Of a stretch of 20,856 bases of DNA, positions 15,879 through 20,856 are shown piece after piece (the stretch's first letter is position 1; every line of letters begins with the position of its first letter). Position numbers and translations under genes: made by a program. Source of the DNA: a virus; IMG/VR virus record IMGVR_UViG_3300036715_002603, positions 1 to 20,856 of that record; one strand, 5' to 3'. The notes beneath the pieces are model-generated. The model saw only the letters and a list, made by a program, of their open reading frames with translations. It ran no database searches and was not told the origin of the DNA.

Positions 15879-16464
15879 AGCCTACAGTTCCTCCGAGCTC
15901 TTGCGACAAGAAGTCAAAATTTGACTCAAGTTTAAACTTATCGTTACCAGTCAGTCGACCGATAGGAATCTCCTTGTACTTCAGCTTGTAGTCACCACTC
16001 AGGCAGAAGGAACGAGACAGCGGTTGCTGTTCCCCTGTTTCCTCCAATTCTTCCATGACGTCATCAATCTTGCGGTAAGTGTTTTCCAGACAGATAGAGA
16101 CATCCTTGGCGTTGTCAGTGAAGATTCTTTCGCTGAACCCACTCAGGTTTCCTTTTTCTCCAAGGATGAACATGGTCCCACTGGTGAGGCCTTGTTTAAA
16201 GTTTCGACGCAGAGGACTACGCACGACATAGTACGGCCCAATGTAGCCGAGCTCTCCCGGCACATACTCAAGAGTGTCCCAGGTCGTTTGTCTCCAGCCA
16301 GAGAACAGTCCTTTGTTGGCAACAGAAATCTTCGCAGTTTCCAGCTTGTTGTTTATGCCAGTCATTTCTCCTACCTGGACAATACCAACCCCTTTCATCT
16401 TCAACCAAGACATGTGGAGTCGGGAATGAGCCCAAGACATTTCGTTGTTAAAGGGAATTTTCAT
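15859..16464 (-). CDS. Unknown protein inside the amidoligase cluster (201 residues)
   Basis: This encodes 201 residues from ATG 16464, chosen because AGAAGG sits 6 bases upstream; the longer frame to 16560 runs back into the preceding ligase gene and lacks a ribosome site. It overlaps that ligase by 17 bases and the next ligase by 20, so all three are tightly packed. The sequence is mixed alpha/beta, with GVGIVQVGEMTGINNKLE, LGYIGPYYVVRSPLRRNFK and a Glu-rich helix (ICLENTYRKIDDVMEELEE). I recognise no family or active-site motif. Its position between two ligases suggests a substrate adaptor, a third enzyme or a modified target, but no function can be stated. Confidence 0.8.
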   Translation of the reverse strand: MKIPFNNEMSWAHSRLHMSWLKMKGVGIVQVGEMTGINNKLETAKISVANKGLFSGWRQTTWDTLEYVPGELGYIGPYYVVRSPLRRNFKQGLTSGTMFILGEKGNLSGFSERIFTDNAKDVSICLENTYRKIDDVMEELEETGEQQPLSRSFCLSGDYKLKYKEIPIGRLTGNDKFKLESNFDFLSQELGGTVGYERISF

Positions 16465-17296
16465 GACGAACCTTCTCATAGATAGCTGCGCCAATTTCAG
16501 CCATGTTGTTGTTGATAACAGCCTGCGCTTGGTAGCCTGCACGATTGTTGATTGCCGCAACCTTGGGCATCAACGTTGCTTTTTCGCTGTTCATTGCCAG
16601 CTGTGCAAAGGCCGCCACCGCTCTGCGGTAGACAAAGCGTGTTGTGGACTCCTTCAACAGCCATTGATTGCTGAGAGAACGGTACTCCATTCCGTAGGGC
16701 TTCGGTCGGAAAGCTCCTGCAGCCCCGTAGAGCGCACGACGCAAGGCGTTGTCATCCCAACCAAGCGATGGAACTCCTAGAAAGTTGTCCAGCTGGATTG
16801 CAAGAGCAGCACAAGCATTGATATGCGCACCATTGGGTCTGAAATTCTTTCCCCAACCAAAGTGGACATGACCCCCCGCAGACCGCATGCAAGGATCTGT
16901 AAGGTTCGGTTTCGGGTTTGTCATCCTTGTGTAGGCGTTGTAATCGGGATCACAACCTAACTCGAGAGCCTCGGGAGGTTGTGCTCGGATAATTGTCTCA
17001 TCGAAGACCACAACCGGAACAACATCCAGCGTGTAACCCTTCGGCAGCATAGACGCCAACTGCGTCATGACTGAGGAAATTCGAGTGACAAACTCATCCT
17101 CAGTGGCACAAGGATCTACCCCAAACTCAAGTGCCATACCATCGACCTGAACCATCCCGTCTTTCACCTTGAGAGGGTTGTCCTTGGTTCCAGGAATCAG
17201 GCCATGGGCACTGACATGCTTGCCCGAACTGTCTTTTACAAAGACCTCGGGGTCACAACCCAACATCAATTCAAGGCTACCTTTGTTCAGCTTCAT
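16448..17296 (-). CDS. phiEco32-like COOH-NH2 ligase, type 2 (glutamine-synthetase-like)
   Basis: This encodes 282 residues from ATG 17296 (GGAG 5 bases upstream, TGATG overlap with the preceding glutaminase stop; GTG at 17299 adds one residue). Motifs from the ATG at residue 1: LGCDPEVFV (about 12-20), DGMALEFGVDP (52-62), SAGGHVHFGWG (139-149) and RRALYGAAGAFRPKPYGMEY (186-205) followed by RSLSNQW. These match the family named for phage phiEco32, a relative of Amidoligase_2 and gamma-glutamylcysteine ligase that forms amide bonds through ATP and Mg. It differs clearly from the other ligase at 15048-15878, so the cluster has two separate GS-like ligases. The substrate is unknown. The HVHFGWG histidines and Arg/Glu residues appear intact. 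Confidence 0.88.
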   Translation of the reverse strand: MKLNKGSLELMLGCDPEVFVKDSSGKHVSAHGLIPGTKDNPLKVKDGMVQVDGMALEFGVDPCATEDEFVTRISSVMTQLASMLPKGYTLDVVPVVVFDETIIRAQPPEALELGCDPDYNAYTRMTNPKPNLTDPCMRSAGGHVHFGWGKNFRPNGAHINACAALAIQLDNFLGVPSLGWDDNALRRALYGAAGAFRPKPYGMEYRSLSNQWLLKESTTRFVYRRAVAAFAQLAMNSEKATLMPKVAAINNRAGYQAQAVINNNMAEIGAAIYEKVRHENSL

Positions 17297-18402
17297 CACG
17301 ACTCCAACATTTCAAACTCAAGGGCGCAGCTATGGCAAACAGGAAGCAGCTTGTTTGCCCATTTGATTCTCCCGTTTGTGCAGTCTTCAAAGTTCAGATC
17401 GGCCCCACAGCAGGCGCACCCACCATGAGACAAATCAGCAAAAAGAGCAGCAGTAACAGGACTACTATGAATGTACCATCCGTCTTCGATTCCGAGTCTC
17501 TTGGAGCCTTGACGACGAAAAGGCACTACTGCATGTGGTACCTCCCGGCCATGTCCCACCAGTCTTGATACTCCTGGGACTGTAAGTGCGCCTCGTTGTT
17601 GAAAGTTGTCAGCTGCGGGGGTTGCCGCAACTACCTCCTTCTCAACAACCTCAACAGTCATGGACTCAATTCTGCCAGTAGTCTTTGACAGCTTGAAGGT
17701 CAAGTGTTTGTTTTCGTCGAGAGATGTTACCATCTCAGGTTTGATCCAGGTGCATTTGCCCTGGCGAGCTGCCAGCTTCAACATCCACTCTTCTGACGCC
17801 CAGGCCAGCTTGCCATAGGGTTGGTCAAAGACAAAGAACAACGGACGTTCTTTGTTCCTGTAAAGGTTGATCGTGTTGGTCTTATCGTCATACCAGGTGA
17901 GAGCAAGAGCACCTGTGACTGTGTTCACAACCTTTTGAAGCGGCCAGTCCTTCGACAAGGCATGGAACATTTTTTCCGAGTCAGTGGTTCCCTGCAAGTC
18001 TCCCTGAACATGGGGCAGCTGGAACAACCCTTGGTTGATCGTGCCATTGTGAGCGCCCACGATGTTGCCCTGACGGAAAGGGTGAGCATTCATGACACCG
18101 GGCCCGCCGACAGAGGCAGCCCGGTTGTGGCCAATGATAAACTCGATTCTTTCACCAAGAGGGGCTTCAATACGACCCAGGGTGTTGAAGAAACCAGGGT
18201 TCCTGGCAAACAAGTTACCAGGAGCTCCTTCGGTCTTCCGCAGGTCAACACGACCCCGATTGTTTGAAAGCTTGACCCGCTTGATAGCAACACCTGTGGA
18301 GTCTTCGCCGCGAGTCGAGTCAAAGTTCAGCATCCAACGGAAGGTTTCCAAGTCAATGTTATTGCTCAGATCCGTTCCTGCCATACCTACAAGTCCACAC
18401 AT
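17296..18402 (-). CDS. Class II glutamine amidotransferase with C-terminal zinc-ribbon-like tail
   Basis: This encodes 368 residues, start ATG 18402 directly after the previous stop. The Met-Cys start (MCGLVGMAG) gives Cys2 as the N-terminal nucleophile. RGEDSTGVA (31-39), GHNRAAS (91-97), AHNGTINQ (117-124, oxyanion Asn-Gly at 119-120) and TTDSE (about 139-143, substrate Asp) complete the glutaminase site. No synthetase, phosphoribosyl or isomerase domain follows, unlike AsnB, PurF or GlmS. After a Pro/Val-rich linker the C-terminus has CACC and CHSC pairs 23 residues apart, a zinc-ribbon-like tail. It probably releases ammonia from glutamine for one of the ligases or acts as an Ntn-type amidohydrolase. 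The partner is not known. Confidence 0.88.
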   Translation of the reverse strand: MCGLVGMAGTDLSNNIDLETFRWMLNFDSTRGEDSTGVAIKRVKLSNNRGRVDLRKTEGAPGNLFARNPGFFNTLGRIEAPLGERIEFIIGHNRAASVGGPGVMNAHPFRQGNIVGAHNGTINQGLFQLPHVQGDLQGTTDSEKMFHALSKDWPLQKVVNTVTGALALTWYDDKTNTINLYRNKERPLFFVFDQPYGKLAWASEEWMLKLAARQGKCTWIKPEMVTSLDENKHLTFKLSKTTGRIESMTVEVVEKEVVAATPAADNFQQRGALTVPGVSRLVGHGREVPHAVVPFRRQGSKRLGIEDGWYIHSSPVTAALFADLSHGGCACCGADLNFEDCTNGRIKWANKLLPVCHSCALEFEMLES

Positions 18403-19014
18403 TCACTTCTCTCCGTAGTAATTCAGAATGAGGTCACGGGCAAGGGTCGAGGTTTCCCCTGTCAGCTTGGAGTCATACTCTGGGTGAAACTGCATCCCTA
18501 GGAAGTTGTATCGTTGGCTGTGGATAACCTCCACATGGGTACGATCATCGACAACGCCCATGACAAGGTCATACTGAGCAGTCTCATCAAGAGGCACTTG
18601 CTGATGGTGGTAAGTGTTGGTGTACCAGTCTTCATCCTTCAGCGGGTTTGCTCCTGAGACCAGAACAACTCGGTGATCTCGGGCCTTGTGGTCGTTTATG
18701 TGCTGCGTCAGACGACCTCCTGTAGAAATATGAAGCATCTGCATTCCCCTGCAAATACCGATCATTGGAACACCTTGCAGCCGGTAGCGGAGAATTGACT
18801 CAAACTCATTGTAGTCACGGTTCAAAGGGGCAGGGGAGGTAAAACGGTGGGCTTTCTCTCCATACAGAATGGGGTTCACATCAGCCCCTCCCGGAAGGAT
18901 TAGAAAGTCAGGGAGCGGGCCACCTGCATCTTGCTTGGCAGGTTTCCAACCCAGAGCATCTTCAACCCAGCTGGCAACGTTGAAGTCAGGGTGCGACATT
19001 GTAAAGGTTTTCAT
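18403..19014 (-). CDS. Class I glutamine amidotransferase-like hydrolase (peptidase C26, PuuD-like)
   Basis: This encodes about 203 residues from ATG 19014; a GTG at 19023 that overlaps the upstream stop would add three residues and is an equal possibility. The triad is visible: GICRGMQ (nucleophile Cys88 from the ATG), and GMQFHPEY (His177, Glu179). LILPGGADVNPILYGE gives the oxyanion strand. The ILPGGADVNP pattern and the YHHQ motif are those of the C26 gamma-glutamyl hydrolases such as PuuD rather than of PurQ or GuaA. It should cleave a gamma-glutamyl amide bond or supply ammonia. It abuts the class II glutaminase with no gap, so the two are probably co-translated. Confidence 0.86.
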   Translation of the reverse strand: MKTFTMSHPDFNVASWVEDALGWKPAKQDAGGPLPDFLILPGGADVNPILYGEKAHRFTSPAPLNRDYNEFESILRYRLQGVPMIGICRGMQMLHISTGGRLTQHINDHKARDHRVVLVSGANPLKDEDWYTNTYHHQQVPLDETAQYDLVMGVVDDRTHVEVIHSQRYNFLGMQFHPEYDSKLTGETSTLARDLILNYYGEK

Positions 19015-19019
19015 CTTGT

Positions 19020-20051
19020 TCACATTCCAGTTGTTATGTTGTTTTTCGCCACGAAGTTTTCAAACCACGGAAGATCTACCGAGATCTTAGAGATGCTGGC
19101 TTTGTTGGAGCTAGGCAGCTGGCTAACTGCTTGCTCCCAGAAGTATTGGTATGCCGGTTCGATCTCTTCTGTTCTACCTCCTACACGGGTTTGATTTTTG
19201 CCGTGGTAATCCCTGACTGGAATAATCTCTCCGTTGATCTCACCAAGCAAAAGTTTTGTTGCGTAGCCATCCCAGTTTTTGACACAGATGCTACTATCCA
19301 TCCCAAAGAGTTTTCTACCCTTCAAAAAGGAGATACCCTGAAAACCTTGTTGCAGTTCACTTCTACACAGATTCTTAAGTCCCCCAAGGTAGTTCATCTG
19401 CACAGACCAAGGCAAATGATGGGAAGTCCCTGTGCCAAACAAAGAATGGCTAGTATGGCTTTGGGCTCCTGCAACCCAATAGAGCTTATCGTTAGACAAG
19501 CACAGTTGGCCACTCGTAACCAAGGCAAGCTGCAACAACCAAGGAAGCTTATAACCATCTTTCACGAGACGGTCAAAAGGTTCTACGTAGACCTCATACT
19601 CAGTCCAAGGCCAGCGGGCCAGCTGTGCTGCAAGCAAGAAGAGGTTTGCTTCAAGATCAATTCGTTGAATCACCCCGTGTTTAGCAGCTACTTCTGCCTT
19701 TTTTGTGATGTAGCAATCCCTCAACAAGGATCTGTTCAACAACCAGTCGTAGTAAGCTACGATACTGGTATAGTTTGACAGGTCTTTAGTGCTGTGGGTG
19801 ACTACCCCTAGAATCTTTGTCTTCCTTACCATAGACTGAGCAGCGGGTAGCAAGAAATAATGACAAGGACCATCACCTTGATACATTTCTCCTTTCTCTG
19901 GCAGCAAACTTGCCTTGACACTGGAAATCTTTTGTTTGATTCCAAACACACCAGCTTCGTGTTGGTTAATGTACTCTTGAATGGTAGCCAAGATAACCTC
20001 TTTGCTAAAATGAGAAAAAAGCCCAGTAATCTGGGCCTTTAGCTTAGACAT
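19020..20051 (-). CDS. Unknown protein upstream of the amidotransferases (343 residues)
   Basis: This is 343 residues if started at ATG 20051, which overlaps the glutaredoxin end by 8 bases but has no clear ribosome site. A terminator hairpin (20015-20036) lies in its first 13 codons. A TTG at 19991 preceded by AAGAGG at 5 bases spacing would avoid it and give 323 residues; I list the ATG version but rate the start uncertain. The protein has several hydrophobic and aromatic patches (FLLAAQLARWPWTEYEVYV, LPWLLQLALV) but no clear signal or membrane helix. I do not recognise a family. It precedes the class I amidotransferase gene by a TGA/GTG overlap, so it may belong to the amide-ligase pathway. 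Confidence 0.75.
   Translation of the reverse strand: MSKLKAQITGLFSHFSKEVILATIQEYINQHEAGVFGIKQKISSVKASLLPEKGEMYQGDGPCHYFLLPAAQSMVRKTKILGVVTHSTKDLSNYTSIVAYYDWLLNRSLLRDCYITKKAEVAAKHGVIQRIDLEANLFLLAAQLARWPWTEYEVYVEPFDRLVKDGYKLPWLLQLALVTSGQLCLSNDKLYWVAGAQSHTSHSLFGTGTSHHLPWSVQMNYLGGLKNLCRSELQQGFQGISFLKGRKLFGMDSSICVKNWDGYATKLLLGEINGEIIPVRDYHGKNQTRVGGRTEEIEPAYQYFWEQAVSQLPSSNKASISKISVDLPWFENFVAKNNITTGM
20015..20036 (-). terminator. Intrinsic terminator hairpin between glutaredoxin and the amidoligase genes
   Basis: On the - strand GCCCAG, loop ATTA, CTGGGC is followed by six Ts, with AAAG before the stem that can extend it through one G-T and three A-T pairs. It begins eight bases after the glutaredoxin stop. 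That is typical placement for a terminator ending the ribonucleotide reductase transcript, but it falls inside the first codons of the next open frame if that starts at ATG 20051. Confidence 0.7.
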
Positions 20052-20274
20052 AGGCTAGTAGTTCAGTGTAGCCTCCTAGGTACTCTGAGTCAAGAAAGAT
20101 TGCAGGGACAGTTCTGATACCAAGCTCTGCAAACAGGTTCTGGTATTCAGGTGAAGTTGCGAGTTCAACAAACTCATAGGCTAGCCCTTTCCTCTCAAGG
20201 AGCTTTTTAGCCAACTCACAATATGCACAAACAGGAGTTGTTCTTCCAACAACCCTAATATAAATTGATTCCAT
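20044..20274 (-). CDS. Glutaredoxin
   Basis: This encodes 76 residues, start ATG 20274 overlapping the ribonucleotide reductase stop (TAATG). The active site CAYC (residues 16-19), the cis-proline motif TVPAIF (55-60) and the GGYTEL helix start (67-72) identify a small monothiol/dithiol glutaredoxin of NrdH or GrxC type. It would reduce the C-terminal cysteine pair of the adjacent ribonucleotide reductase, using glutathione or a thioredoxin reductase of the host. CAYC is a variant of the usual CPYC. The length is about normal for a phage glutaredoxin. The tight overlap with the reductase gene strongly supports that partner. Confidence 0.92.
   Translation of the reverse strand: MESIYIRVVGRTTPVCAYCELAKKLLERKGLAYEFVELATSPEYQNLFAELGIRTVPAIFLDSEYLGGYTELLAYV
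20065..20093 (-). promoter_or_regulatory. Possible sigma-70-like promoter within the glutaredoxin gene
   Basis: On the - strand TTGACT (20088-20093), a 17-base spacer and TACACT (20065-20070) form a moderate promoter pattern, with a predicted start near 20058. It lies ahead of the terminator hairpin and the 343-residue gene. The match is weaker than the one at 12895-12924 and may be a chance result of coding sequence. Confidence 0.25.
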
Positions 20275-20856
20275 TAAGCCTCACAGCTAGTGCAGGAGAC
20301 CAAACTTGCAACAAGCTCCTGAACAGGGTTGGTTGAATGTTGATAGTACAAAGACTTTAGACCAAGTTGCCAAGCAGTAAGATACAGCGACGAAACATCC
20401 TTTACAGGGGTTTTCGGGTGAATCATAAGATTGAGTGACTGAGCTTGGTCAATGAAACCTTGGCGATCTGCAGCCTGGATAACAATTTCCAGTTGAGAAA
20501 TTTCACCGAAGGTCTTAAACACATCTTTTTCATGACTAGACAAGAAGTCAAGATGTTGAACAGAACCTTTCCTAACCAAAATTGACGACCACACTTCTTC
20601 GGTGTTTTGAACATGAGCAGTCAGAACCCGATTCAGTTCAGGGTTGCGGTAAGTGTATTTCCCCTTGGCAAGATCCTTGGTAAAATAGTTTGAATGAAGT
20701 GGTTCAATTGACGGAGAAACTGCTCCCTTTATAAAACTAGAGCTCGTTGTCGGAGCAATAGCCATCATGGTTACATTACGGTTTCCAGTCCCTACAAGCA
20801 GCTCAGGCTCACCAAACAGCTCAGCCATCATTGATGTAGCTGCAGCCGCCTTGTCT
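20274..20856 (-). CDS. nrdA: Ribonucleotide reductase, class I alpha subunit (C-terminal part)
   Basis: The open frame continues to the window edge, so about 193 C-terminal residues are present and the gene extends beyond 20856; the ATG at 20831 is internal. GNRNVTMMAIAPTTSSSFI and SPSIEPLHSNYF are the conserved loop and substrate-binding segments of class I large subunits. LYYQHS contains the Tyr-Tyr dyad of the class I radical path, which implies an NrdB partner probably encoded upstream, outside the window. The C-terminal SCTSCEA carries the redox cysteine pair reduced by glutaredoxin. The enzyme makes deoxynucleotides for phage DNA synthesis. Identification is firm. Confidence 0.93.
   Translation of the reverse strand, partial: DKAAAATSMMAELFGEPELLVGTGNRNVTMMAIAPTTSSSFIKGAVSPSIEPLHSNYFTKDLAKGKYTYRNPELNRVLTAHVQNTEEVWSSILVRKGSVQHLDFLSSHEKDVFKTFGEISQLEIVIQAADRQGFIDQAQSLNLMIHPKTPVKDVSSLYLTAWQLGLKSLYYQHSTNPVQELVASLVSCTSCEA

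Noticed and set aside
18403-19023. Class I amidotransferase as PurQ, GuaA or another core synthase subunit
   Set aside because: The ILPGGADVNP and YHHQ patterns fit the C26/PuuD-like group, and no purine genes are nearby.
13403-19023. Amidoligase genes as a Pup-like tagging system or DNA base modification
   Set aside because: No Pup-like peptide, proteasome or base-modifying gene was seen in the window, so neither is supported over other amide-bond products.
19131-19778. 215-codon open frame on the + strand
   Set aside because: It is antisense to the 343-residue gene, has no start context, and the - strand frame fits the overlapping gene chain.
1-20856. tRNA genes, CRISPR arrays, transposases, integrase and attachment sites
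   Set aside because: No repeat-spacer pattern, transposase or integrase motif was seen. A tRNA cannot be fully excluded by eye without a covariance search.

Overview
The window is a stretch of a double-stranded DNA tailed phage (or prophage) that infects a Gram-negative bacterium. A lambda-like long non-contractile (siphovirus) tail module lies on the + strand. It is followed by a lysis cassette containing a lipoprotein of the Rz1 type, which implies an outer membrane. Genes are packed end to end with TAATG, ATGA or TGATG overlaps. No ribosomal, transposase or CRISPR features were seen, and I recognised no tRNA by eye.

+ strand, 1-13344. A small helical protein (58-279) comes first. A tail assembly chaperone pair follows (276-937), joined by a -1 ribosomal frameshift at CCCAAAC (584-590). 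Next are an HK97 gp10-like protein, a terminator-like hairpin, and an 1801-residue tape measure protein. After these come two minor tail proteins, a J-like central tail hub with fibronectin III domains, a tail fibre protein and a small fibre-associated protein. The lysis genes are an M15-type L-alanyl-D-glutamate endopeptidase, a 55-residue holin-like protein, a small membrane protein (possible inner spanin) and an overlapping Rz1-like lipoprotein. A bidirectional terminator (about 13349-13404) closes both converging gene sets.

- strand, 13403-20856, transcribed right to left. The order is the C-terminal part of a class I ribonucleotide reductase large subunit, a glutaredoxin, an unknown 343-residue protein, a class I glutamine amidotransferase-like hydrolase (peptidase C26 type), a class II glutamine amidotransferase with a C-terminal zinc-ribbon-like tail, a phiEco32-type COOH-NH2 ligase, an unknown 201-residue protein, an Amidoligase_2-type ligase, an ATP-grasp ligase, and an unknown 291-residue protein. 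Genes touch or overlap along the whole run.

The amidoligase cluster is the most interesting part: three ATP-dependent amide-bond-forming enzymes of two folds, two unrelated glutaminase or gamma-glutamyl-hydrolase domains, and three unknown proteins. Related sets are known from phiEco32-like phages and from comparative genomics of amidoligases, but to my knowledge the product is unknown. It may build a peptide, gamma-glutamyl or amidated compound, or modify a protein, cell-surface polymer or nucleotide. Its position beside glutaredoxin and ribonucleotide reductase makes a thiol or redox metabolite one testable idea among several.
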